From contig CP070839.1 of NCBI GenBank assembly GCA_020341875.1, positions 1,186,811-1,192,321 on the forward strand: DNA of 5,511 nucleotides, written 5' to 3'. The notes below the pieces were generated by a model that saw only the letters and a program-made list of their open reading frames with translations, had not been told where the DNA came from and made no database searches. How positions within the stretch are numbered: position 1 is the first letter of the stretch; every line of letters begins with the position of its first letter. The stretch comes from Candidatus Zixiibacteriota bacterium. GTDB taxonomy: Bacteria > Zixibacteria > MSB-5A5 > SM1-73. Shown here one piece after another: positions 1-5,510 of this stretch. The position numbers and the translations under genes are program-made.

Positions 1-49
1 GGAATCTTGGTGAGGCTGGGGTGTAAGAATGGCCTGCTGGACAGCCGAG

Positions 50-1480
50 CTACGGAGTTGGATTCAGCTTGGCCCACCAGTATGTTGTTACTCGAGGTTT
101 GATTTCAAAATCCGACGCCACATAATCCAGGTAGCCCTCTTTGCTCAACTTGAGTAGGTACTTTCCTGGTAAGATTCCGCTGATTACTGCATCGGTCTCG
201 TGACCAGCGTAGACCCCGTTTAGATAAACTTGGGCGCCAGTAGGTGTACTTCTGATATCCAGAGTGCCAGCAAAGTCGCTCGAAAAAGACCGAATGAAGG
301 TCGAAAGGAAGCTGTCCCATCCTGTCACAGGGAGATCGAGCTGGGCATAATCGAGGGAATCGAAATCTGTCTGATTCCAGGGAAAATGGATGGACAGGCC
401 ACCAATCAGATCTTGCTGTGGATGCATGAATTGAGCCAGAACGGCTTCATTGACGGAAGAACTCAGATCCTCGGCGTCCGATCTGATGATTAAGTTCAGA
501 TCGGTCTTGCTTTGAATCTCACGGGCAAATTCTCTAAGGTCAACCACGGTCGAGTCCAGTTCATCGTAATTGTGGGATGCGCCCCAGGCGTCCCACACCT
601 CGCTCCAGAAGGCTCCCGCGCCCTCCACCAGATCCTCCCCCAAATCCGAGGCGTCTGCAGCCACCTGCGCCATCTTGCTAAGATAAATTAGAACCGAGTG
701 AACGTGTTTCACAGGCGATATGCTCTGGGCAGCGTTGTAGACCTCCTCGGTGACCTTGTGAGCGAAGATTATTGAATTCTGGCCGGGGTCATCCGCAAGG
801 TCGGCAAGCCAAGCGCCCGAGCCCATGATACCGGTCGGATAGCTGCCAAACTGCGACGTGATCATATACTTGCCCCGATCCCTTATCTGGTAGGCCACCT
901 CGGCCGTGGCCATGGAGGGGGTATAGAGCCAGATTATCTCGAACTCAAATCCGGGAAGGGCGGTAGAGAACTCCGGCAGGCTCATCCATTCGCCATCGCC
1001 GTTGATGACATCAGAGCAAAGCCCTTTCCAGCCCCCGCCGTGATCGCTGATTATGAGCATATAGCGCTCTGAAGGGTAGTTCTCCGCGCCGTAGCTGACG
1101 AAATCTCTTAGAGTCGAAGGATCGGACATATCCCTCTTGCCCAGGTCGAGCAGAACTTCTGAGCTGATGACGTCCGGGGGCTCGTTGGGATGGTTCTCCA
1201 CATTATAGTATTTGCAGTCTCCGTCGGTCTTGAACGAACCCAACATCACCACAACCTGCACCTGGTCGGTGGAGCCGATCTGTTCCAGTTCCTGCACGTC
1301 CTGAATCACGTACGAATGCCCCTCGGGGGTCTGGTCCTCGGAGTTGTTGCCGTCGAAGTAGCACAGGATAGTCCATTTGTAGTCGGGCAGGTCATTTCCC
1401 GGGCCGTTCTTCTTGCTGCACCCGGCAAGAAGAGTCCAGATTGCAGCCAGGGCAACCAATGTGATTCTAAGAGCCTTCAT
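50..1480 (-). CDS. C11 (clostripain-like) family lipoprotein with C-terminal PEGA domain, probably catalytically inactive
   Basis: From the ATG at 1480 the protein has 476 residues. It opens with a lipoprotein signal peptide: basic start MKALR, a hydrophobic stretch, then lipobox L-A-G-C with the lipidated Cys at residue 21, followed by Ser. This suggests a lipid-anchored envelope or surface protein. A C11 domain follows: an N-terminal WTILCYFDGNN strand, then ISDHGGGW with the family's catalytic His at about residue 147 (codon 1040-1042), and GGLSIHFPWN near residue 360. The segment that normally reads D-A-C-L-M reads Y-T-P-S-M (P at residue 188, codon 917-919), so the nucleophilic Cys is absent although flanking IIW and MATAEVAYQIRD are well kept. 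The last ~70 residues form a PEGA domain (STPTGAQVYLNG, LPGKYLLKLSKEGY), common on surface proteins. The frame stays open upstream to a GTG at 1564, but only the 1480 start places the signal peptide at the N terminus; no strong Shine-Dalgarno supports either. Family assignment is firm; inactivity is inferred from the missing Cys. Function is unknown and unrelated to the redox genes beside it. Confidence 0.85.
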   Translation of the reverse strand: MKALRITLVALAAIWTLLAGCSKKNGPGNDLPDYKWTILCYFDGNNSEDQTPEGHSYVIQDVQELEQIGSTDQVQVVVMLGSFKTDGDCKYYNVENHPNEPPDVISSEVLLDLGKRDMSDPSTLRDFVSYGAENYPSERYMLIISDHGGGWKGLCSDVINGDGEWMSLPEFSTALPGFEFEIIWLYTPSMATAEVAYQIRDRGKYMITSQFGSYPTGIMGSGAWLADLADDPGQNSIIFAHKVTEEVYNAAQSISPVKHVHSVLIYLSKMAQVAADASDLGEDLVEGAGAFWSEVWDAWGASHNYDELDSTVVDLREFAREIQSKTDLNLIIRSDAEDLSSSVNEAVLAQFMHPQQDLIGGLSIHFPWNQTDFDSLDYAQLDLPVTGWDSFLSTFIRSFSSDFAGTLDIRSTPTGAQVYLNGVYAGHETDAVISGILPGKYLLKLSKEGYLDYVASDFEIKPRVTTYWWAKLNPTP

Positions 1481-1629
1481 GATCTTGCTGTTTCTTTGAC
1501 GCTCGTCCTCCACCATCCAGACAAGAAATCGTGAAGTATCAGTCCGAGTATACCCGGTCTTCACGGCGGATGCCGGCGATGTTCCCCTTAGGATTCCTTT
1601 CTGGTTGATCTCACCGGGGTTTTAGACCA

Positions 1630-2508
1630 TCAATTGGAACCAGCCAACTTCTTTATTATCTCGTCGGCCCTGGTCTTGTGCAGGTGAAGCCCCATCTCCT
1701 GAGGAGAAAGACCCTGGGCCAGGCCCAGCAGCTGGAAATAATATATGATCGGGATTTTTAGATCCCCGTCGTGCTTCCTGGCGAGTTTTATCTGCCCCAA
1801 ATCGAACTCGTCGAAACAGGTGGGACAGATCAGCCCCATCAAATCGGCGCCCGATTTCTTGAGAGAGGTCAAAACGTCATAGGTCATCTTTTCCGGTATG
1901 CTCTCGCTCATGCAGGCTTTTCCGCAGCAGAGCGCCTGCTTCTCGTGGTGTACTGTTTTGGCGCCAATGGCGGAGAATAGCGTCTCCAGTATGGTGGGAT
2001 AGTCCGGATCGTCCACTCTCATTATCTCCGAGGGCTTGAGAAGGTGGCAGCCGTAATGAATCCCTACCTTGATGCCCTCCAGCGGCTTCTTGACCGATTC
2101 TCTCACCCGGTCGATGCCCAGATCGTCCCGCAACACGGTCACGATGTGCCGAACGGAGACGGTGCCCTTATACTCCTTGCCGATTCTCTTCAGGCGCTGG
2201 TTCACTTTCTCCTTCAGTTCCGGCTCATGGGAGAGATGAAAGTTGGCCTCGGACAAGGTGGCGGTGCAGCCGGAGCACATGGTCACCAGATCCAGCCCGG
2301 CCTCCTCTGCGATACAGATGTTTCGTGCCGCGACGGTGATCCAGGTGAGCTTATCGGTGGCCTTGAAGAATATGGGATCGGGGCAACAGGAGAATCCCTC
2401 CAGATCAACCAGCTCTATACCCAGGCTCTTGACGGTCTTTCGCACCGCCGCCTCCATCTGGGGGTATTTGACGGCGATCATGCATCCGAAAAAGGGGGCG
2501 TATTTCAT
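1630..2508 (-). CDS. hdrB: HdrB-like heterodisulfide reductase subunit B (two CCG domains)
   Basis: 292 residues, the usual HdrB length. Two cysteine-rich CCG domains are complete. The first has C9, C41-C42 (in SCCPDP), C78 and C81 (CSGC). The second has C154 (HYGCH), C194-C195 (LCCGKAC), C228 and C231 (CPTC). In structurally studied methanogen HdrB, cysteines in this pattern bind two noncubane [4Fe-4S] clusters that cleave the CoM-S-S-CoB disulfide. Related subunits occur in bacterial Hdr-like complexes with unknown disulfide or other acceptors. The protein has no signal peptide or membrane segment, so it should be cytoplasmic. The start is well supported by GAGGAG six bases upstream. It lies downstream of the HdrC-like gene on the same strand with a 158-bp gap. 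The physiological substrate cannot be read from the sequence; CoM/CoB is unlikely in a bacterium. Alternatives are a subunit of a thiol:fumarate reductase-type or other CCG-domain oxidoreductase. Confidence 0.9.
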   Translation of the reverse strand: MKYAPFFGCMIAVKYPQMEAAVRKTVKSLGIELVDLEGFSCCPDPIFFKATDKLTWITVAARNICIAEEAGLDLVTMCSGCTATLSEANFHLSHEPELKEKVNQRLKRIGKEYKGTVSVRHIVTVLRDDLGIDRVRESVKKPLEGIKVGIHYGCHLLKPSEIMRVDDPDYPTILETLFSAIGAKTVHHEKQALCCGKACMSESIPEKMTYDVLTSLKKSGADLMGLICPTCFDEFDLGQIKLARKHDGDLKIPIIYYFQLLGLAQGLSPQEMGLHLHKTRADEIIKKLAGSN

Positions 2509-2513
2509 CTTGT

Positions 2514-2519
2514 CTCCTC
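2514..2519 (-). promoter_or_regulatory. Shine-Dalgarno of hdrB
   Basis: On the minus strand GAGGAG sits five bases before the ATG at 2508. It fixes the hdrB start and shows that the gene can be translated independently of hdrC despite the long gap. Confidence 0.75.
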
Positions 2520-2520
2520 A

Positions 2521-2666
2521 ATAGGAACTTAGCACTTTTCTAAGAGGCCGACCTGCTTCGCAGCCGACGGAGACCCATACCGTTTCACTCTGTTCGGTGT
2601 TACGAATAAACTCAGGATAGAAGGTCCGCTCCAAAGGAAGGCTTTGGGGTATGATGTTTTCCGCAC
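2521..2666 (-). other. hdrC-hdrB intergenic stretch with four small hairpins
   Basis: No gene was recognised here. The stretch holds several short inverted repeats: CCAAAG/CTTTGG at 2631-2636 and 2642-2647 (loop 5), ACCG/CGGT at 2579-2582 and 2595-2598 (extendable by A-U and G-U pairs), CTGC/GCAG at 2553-2556 and 2560-2563, and CTTAG/CTAAG at 2528-2532 and 2540-2544. A direct repeat GCCGAC (2547-2552 and 2563-2568) overlaps the third hairpin. None is followed by a T run in the direction of hdrCB transcription, so a classical intrinsic terminator is not supported. The stretch could tune hdrB expression, mark an mRNA processing site or be a small dispersed intergenic repeat. The sequence does not decide between these. 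Confidence 0.4.
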
Positions 2667-3134
2667 TTAGGGCTCGAAAAGCTCTTTCAGCTCTTCCACG
2701 GGGACCATCTTTACCTCTTTCAAGCCCAGCTCTTTTCTCCTTCTATCGGACAGAGAGGTAATCTTCACCGTCCGCCCGGTAGTCTTGACGCTGTCCACCA
2801 GCTGTGCCACTTCGGGGGCACTGGTCACCTTCTCGAAGCAGATATTCTTCAGCGCGATTATCACCTCCACCGGTCTCACCGCCTGGGGACATCTCTCGTA
2901 ACAGGTATAACAGTTGGTGCAATTCCAGATGGGGGAATTCTCTCCGGTGAGGGTATCTTCGTCCCCCAGGAGCGTTTGCAGAAGTATCTCCCGGGGATTG
3001 AAATCCTCGGAATACATGGCGGCCGGGCAGTCTCCCACGCAGGCCCCACACTGATAGCAAAGGCTGTGCGCTTCCCCGCCCAGAGTGGAATCCAGCTTCT
3101 TCTTGAACTGGTAGTTTATTGCTTTGATCGACAT
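2667..3134 (-). CDS. hdrC: HdrC-like heterodisulfide reductase subunit C (2x[4Fe-4S])
   Basis: 155 residues from the ATG at 3134. Two ferredoxin-type motifs are present: CYQCGACVGDCP with Cys at 26, 29, 32 and 36, and CTNCYTCYERCP with Cys at 72, 75, 78 and 82, each expected to bind a [4Fe-4S] cluster. Spacing, the helical segment between the motifs and the tail with DRRRKELGL match HdrC, which wires electrons from HdrA (or another donor) to HdrB. The protein is soluble and has no membrane anchor, unlike HdrE-linked systems. The neighbouring HdrB-like gene on the same strand supports the call. The start is uncertain: the frame is open up to a TTG at 3170 (167 residues), but neither start has a clear Shine-Dalgarno. 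The ATG gives the usual N-terminal length before the first cysteine and is preferred. A generic succinate dehydrogenase/GlpC-like iron-sulfur subunit is less likely given the adjacent hdrB. Confidence 0.85.
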   Translation of the reverse strand: MSIKAINYQFKKKLDSTLGGEAHSLCYQCGACVGDCPAAMYSEDFNPREILLQTLLGDEDTLTGENSPIWNCTNCYTCYERCPQAVRPVEVIIALKNICFEKVTSAPEVAQLVDSVKTTGRTVKITSLSDRRRKELGLKEVKMVPVEELKELFEP

Positions 3135-3175
3135 GGGTTGATAGTGAAAAAGATCACAAAGTTCTGCCAAAAATC

Positions 3176-3203
3176 TTGACTTCGCCCGTATTTAACATAT
3201 TAT
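3176..3203 (+). promoter_or_regulatory. Probable sigma70-type promoter for korD-korA-korB
   Basis: TTGACT at 3176-3181 and TATTAT at 3198-3203, each 5 of 6 to consensus, are spaced by 16 bp. Transcription would start near 3210 and give a leader of about 40 nt before the TTG of the ferredoxin-like gene. This is the only good promoter pair seen ahead of the kor genes, which are otherwise too tightly packed to need internal promoters. Confidence 0.5.
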
Positions 3204-3204
3204 A
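3199..3204 (-). promoter_or_regulatory. Possible -10 element for hdrC-hdrB
   Basis: On the minus strand this reads TATAAT, a perfect -10, and overlaps the rightward -10 by five bases. No good -35 lies 16-18 bp upstream (ACTGGG at 17 bp). The facing TTGACT at 3214-3219 would pair only with a poor -10 such as TTAAAT. A leftward promoter must exist nearby to drive hdrC, but its exact elements are uncertain. Confidence 0.3.
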
Positions 3205-3240
3205 TACTGGCTAAGTCAAGTCCCAGTTTGACAGGGCGAA

Positions 3241-3244
3241 AGGA
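3241..3244 (+). promoter_or_regulatory. Shine-Dalgarno that decides the TTG start of korD
   Basis: AGGA, in the context GAAAGGA, lies five bases before the TTG at 3250. This supports the unusual TTG initiation codon, since no ATG is available in frame before the iron-sulfur motifs. Confidence 0.6.
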
Positions 3245-3249
3245 ATCCG

Positions 3250-3513
3250 TTGGCGGACAAGGTATCCCAGACTCAGGTGAACCCAAAACCGAACCAGGAA
3301 GAGGAAAAGGTTCACGTATTCGAGGCCTGGTGCAAACGCTGCGACATCTGCATAGCCTTTTGTCCCACTAAGGCTTTGACCGCGGATAAGGACGGTTATC
3401 CGGTGCTCACCTACCCGGAAAAATGCACCCAGTGCGGCATGTGCGAGCTCAGGTGCCCGGATTTTGCCATTGCGGTGAGGCCGCGCAAGAAAAAGGCTTC
3501 GAGCAAAGGCTGA
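3250..3513 (+). CDS. korD: 2-oxoacid:ferredoxin oxidoreductase delta subunit (2x[4Fe-4S] ferredoxin-like)
   Basis: 87 residues from a TTG start with a Shine-Dalgarno. Two motifs, CKRCDICIAFCP (about residues 31-42) and CTQCGMCELRCP (about 59-70), each end in the typical Cys-Pro and should bind one [4Fe-4S] cluster. The protein would carry electrons from the thiamine-dependent catalytic subunits to free ferredoxin or another acceptor. Position immediately ahead of the alpha and beta genes, 16 bp before alpha, makes it the delta subunit rather than a free ferredoxin. The 20-30 residues before the first motif are polar and the C-terminal tail is strongly basic (RPRKKKASSKG). It is cytoplasmic, with no signal peptide. 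A stand-alone ferredoxin is the alternative, less likely given the gene order. Confidence 0.85.
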   Translation: MADKVSQTQVNPKPNQEEEKVHVFEAWCKRCDICIAFCPTKALTADKDGYPVLTYPEKCTQCGMCELRCPDFAIAVRPRKKKASSKG

Positions 3514-3529
3514 GGCCCAGGGAGCTGGA

Positions 3530-4678
3530 ATGATCAAGACCACCGTCCCAAAGAAAGAGAGAATGGTGCTGGGAAACCGGGCCTGCGCGGAGGGTGCCAT
3601 TGCGGCCGGCTGTCGTTTCTTTGCCGGCTATCCCATCACCCCCTCCACCGAGATCGCCGAGGTCCTGGCAAGGGAGCTCCCCAAGGTGGGAGGGAAGTTC
3701 ATTCAGATGGAGGACGAGATCGCCAGCCTGGCGGCGGTGATCGGCGCGTCGGTGGCCGGTGCGAAGTCAATGACCGCCACCAGCGGCCCGGGGTTCTCTT
3801 TGATGCAGGAGCACATCGGGTACGCCTTCATGGCCGAGGTACCCTGCGTGATAGTGGACGTACAGAGAGGTGGCCCCTCCACCGGACTGCCCACCAAGGT
3901 GGCTCAGGCGGATACCATGCAGGCGCGCTGGGGAACCCACGGAGACTACTACGCCATTGCCCTGGCTCCCTCTTCGGTGGCGGAATGTTTCGACCTGACC
4001 GTCCGGGCCTTCAATCTCGCAGAGAAATACCGCACCCCGGTGATCGTGCTCACAGACGAGGTGGTGGGACACATGCGGGAGAAGGTCGAGTTTCCCGATT
4101 CCAGCCAGATCAGAACCATAAATCGAATGAAACCCACGGTCCACCCGGGGTGGTACCAGCATTTCGAGATCAATCCCCATTTTGTCTCCGCTATGGCCAG
4201 CTTCGGAGAGGGATATAGATTCAACATTACCGGTCTGACCCACAACCCGGACGGGTTTCCCACCGCCAGAGCACCGGTCGTCAAGGAGAAGCTGGACAAA
4301 CTGAGAAACAAGATCACCCCTCACATACACGACATCGTTCAGGTGAGAGAGGAGTTCATGGAGGATGCCCACCTGGCGGTCTTCGCCTACGGAATAGTGG
4401 CCCGTGCAGCCAGGCAGGCGGTCCGGATGGCGCGGGAGAAGAGAATCAAGGTGGGATTGATACAGCCCCTAACCGTGTGGCCCTTCCCGGACGTGTACAT
4501 GGAGCATGTCATGGAGGAGCTGGACCTAGTCATCGTAGCCGAGCTCAACCAGGGACAGCTGATAAGAGAAGTGAAGAGGGTCAACCGGGGCAGAACCCGG
4601 GTGCGGGGTCTCAATCGCTACGACTCGGAGTTGATCACCCCGGATCAGATCTTCCGGAAGATCAGGGAGGAAAAATAG
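3530..4678 (+). CDS. korA: 2-oxoglutarate (2-oxoacid):ferredoxin oxidoreductase subunit alpha
   Basis: 382 residues, the usual length for a KorA without a fused gamma domain. Domain I carries GNRACAEGAIAAGCRFFAGYPITPST (residues 15-40 region, key YPITPST at 34-40), the conserved ED at 61-62 and TSGPGFSLM at 84-92, followed by QRGGPSTGLPTK (112-123) and QAD (126-128). These are the family signature around the thiamine diphosphate site shared with beta. Domain II (about 280-382) has the AELNQGQL segment near 337-344 found in this family. The enzyme joins CoA to a 2-oxoacid with release of CO2 and reduced ferredoxin, or runs in reverse. The start has AGGGAG five bases upstream. The beta gene follows after one base, indicating translational coupling. 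Motifs and size favour 2-oxoglutarate, but branched-chain 2-oxoacid (Vor) enzymes are close relatives and cannot be excluded. Confidence 0.9.
   Translation: MIKTTVPKKERMVLGNRACAEGAIAAGCRFFAGYPITPSTEIAEVLARELPKVGGKFIQMEDEIASLAAVIGASVAGAKSMTATSGPGFSLMQEHIGYAFMAEVPCVIVDVQRGGPSTGLPTKVAQADTMQARWGTHGDYYAIALAPSSVAECFDLTVRAFNLAEKYRTPVIVLTDEVVGHMREKVEFPDSSQIRTINRMKPTVHPGWYQHFEINPHFVSAMASFGEGYRFNITGLTHNPDGFPTARAPVVKEKLDKLRNKITPHIHDIVQVREEFMEDAHLAVFAYGIVARAARQAVRMAREKRIKVGLIQPLTVWPFPDVYMEHVMEELDLVIVAELNQGQLIREVKRVNRGRTRVRGLNRYDSELITPDQIFRKIREEK
4664..4670 (+). promoter_or_regulatory. Shine-Dalgarno of korB inside the end of korA
   Basis: AGGGAGG lies nine bases before the GTG at 4680, within the last codons of korA. 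It supports the GTG start and coupled translation of the alpha and beta subunits. Confidence 0.7.
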
Positions 4679-4679
4679 C

Positions 4680-5510
4680 GTGGCTTTAATCCCCAAGGTA
4701 ACTCGCAAGTATCTCCGGACCAAAAAGCAGTTTCCCAACGTCTGGTGTGCCGGATGCGGGATCGGTACGGTCATGGGCGCAGTCATCCGCGCCATAGATA
4801 ACTTGCACCTCGTTCAGGACGAGGTGGTAATGGTCTCGGGGATAGGCTGCTCTAGCCGTATGCCGGTGTATGTGGACTTCAACACCCTCCACACCACTCA
4901 CGGCAGGCCTATGGCCTTTGCCACCGGAGTGAAGCTGGCCAAGCCGAGTTTGAAGGTGATCATCATCACCGGTGATGGAGACGCTCTGGCCATCGGGGGA
5001 AATCACTTCATCCACGCCTGCAGGCGGAACATCGATCTGACCACCATCCTGATCAACAACAGCACCTACGGCATGACCGGGGGACAGGTGGCTCCCACCA
5101 CCCCCTTCATGAAGATCGGCACCACAGCTCCCTTCGGAAACCGGGAGAGAGGCTTCGACATCTCAAAGCTGGCCATCGCTGCGGGTGCACCCTTCGTGGC
5201 GCGTGGAACCGCCTATCACGTGGTCCAGCTGAAGAAGCTGGTGGAACAGGCCATCGAAAAAAAGGGGTTCTCCTTGGTGGAGGTCATCACCAACTGTCAT
5301 ACCCTCTACGGACGGTTCAATAAAGAAGGGGGGGCCATTGACATGCTGAAGTGGCAGAGAGATCACGCCATCCCCATCAGCGCTGCCGGAAAGGTCGCCC
5401 CGGAGAAGTTAAGGGACAAGTTCCTCACCGGGGTGTTGTGGAATATAGATTTCCCGGAATACTGCGAGGAGTACGACAAGGTGATAGCACAGGCCCAAGG
5501 GAAGGAGTAG
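4680..5510 (+). CDS. korB: 2-oxoglutarate (2-oxoacid):ferredoxin oxidoreductase subunit beta
   Basis: 276 residues from a GTG start with a strong Shine-Dalgarno; complete, ending one base before the window edge. This subunit binds thiamine diphosphate and a proximal [4Fe-4S] cluster. Visible signatures are CAGCGIG (C23, C26), GIGCSSR (C57), the HTTHGRPMAFATGVKLA segment (71-87), the thiamine-binding GDGD at 98-101 with NNSTYGMTGGQ at 126-136, and NCHTLYGRFNK with C206. The four cysteines C23, C26, C57 and C206 match the cluster ligands expected in this family. Size and motifs fit KorB/OorB. It is the third gene of a delta-alpha-beta run, and the gamma gene is expected just downstream. An in-phase A AAA AAG heptamer at 5258-5264 followed by a small hairpin is noted separately; the normal reading is uninterrupted. 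A Vor-type substrate is the main alternative. Confidence 0.9.
   Translation: MALIPKVTRKYLRTKKQFPNVWCAGCGIGTVMGAVIRAIDNLHLVQDEVVMVSGIGCSSRMPVYVDFNTLHTTHGRPMAFATGVKLAKPSLKVIIITGDGDALAIGGNHFIHACRRNIDLTTILINNSTYGMTGGQVAPTTPFMKIGTTAPFGNRERGFDISKLAIAAGAPFVARGTAYHVVQLKKLVEQAIEKKGFSLVEVITNCHTLYGRFNKEGGAIDMLKWQRDHAIPISAAGKVAPEKLRDKFLTGVLWNIDFPEYCEEYDKVIAQAQGKE
5258..5293 (+). other. Possible -1 slippery heptamer with downstream hairpin inside korB
   Basis: A AAA AAG at 5258-5264 is in the zero-frame phase needed for -1 slippage (codons GAA AAA AAG). Nine bases later TTGGTG (5274-5279) and CACCAA (5288-5293) can form a 6-bp stem with an 8-nt loop. The shifted frame meets TAA at 5321-5323. Such heptamers occur by chance in Glu-Lys-Lys codons, so this is speculative. 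Confidence 0.15.
5501..5507 (+). promoter_or_regulatory. Probable Shine-Dalgarno for the next gene (expected korC)
   Basis: GAAGGAG overlaps the last codons of korB just before its TAG. As with korA-korB, this suggests that another coupled gene begins immediately outside the window. From the operon type the gamma subunit is expected. Confidence 0.4.

Larger units (their letters stand above)
3175..3220. repeat. Inverted repeat CTTGACTT-N30-AAGTCAAG in the hdrC/korD control region
   Basis: Perfect 8-bp arms lie at 3175-3182 and 3213-3220, separated by 30 bp. The left arm contains the -35 hexamer of the rightward promoter, and the right arm contains the same TTGACT hexamer on the opposite strand. 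The centre falls at the A/T-rich -10 region. It may be an operator for a dimeric regulator or simply two facing -35 hexamers. No regulator gene is in the window. Confidence 0.45.

Noticed and set aside
31..48. GGCCTGCTGGACAGCC hairpin downstream of the C11 stop as a terminator
   Set aside because: The stem is short with a bulge, and no T run follows on the minus strand.
230..493. Plus-strand open frame inside the C11 gene
   Set aside because: It lies opposite conserved C11 and PEGA coding sequence and has no recognisable features.
1550..1560. TATACT on the minus strand as a promoter -10 for the C11 gene
   Set aside because: No acceptable -35 about 17 bp upstream, so a single hexamer is not enough.
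1481..1564. N-terminal extension of the C11 protein from GTG 1564
   Set aside because: It would put 28 polar residues before the lipoprotein signal peptide, which must be N-terminal.
2044..2532. Long open frame on the plus strand opposite hdrB
   Set aside because: No recognisable domain and composition typical of a shadow. The minus-strand gene has complete cluster motifs and a good ribosome site.
2631..2647. CCAAAG/CTTTGG hairpin after hdrC as an intrinsic terminator
   Set aside because: The minus strand downstream of the stem is GC-rich with no T run, so termination is not supported.
3563..3565. Internal ATG (residue 12) as the korA start
   Set aside because: The ATG at 3530 has a better placed AGGGAG site and gives the usual N-terminal length.
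3767..4372. Long open frame on the minus strand opposite korA
   Set aside because: It lies wholly inside a firmly identified gene, shows no family motif and has no ribosome site of note.
5328..5334. Run of seven G in korB as a phase-variation tract
   Set aside because: Short, encoding Gly-Gly within normal coding sequence of a metabolic enzyme; phase variation would be unexpected.
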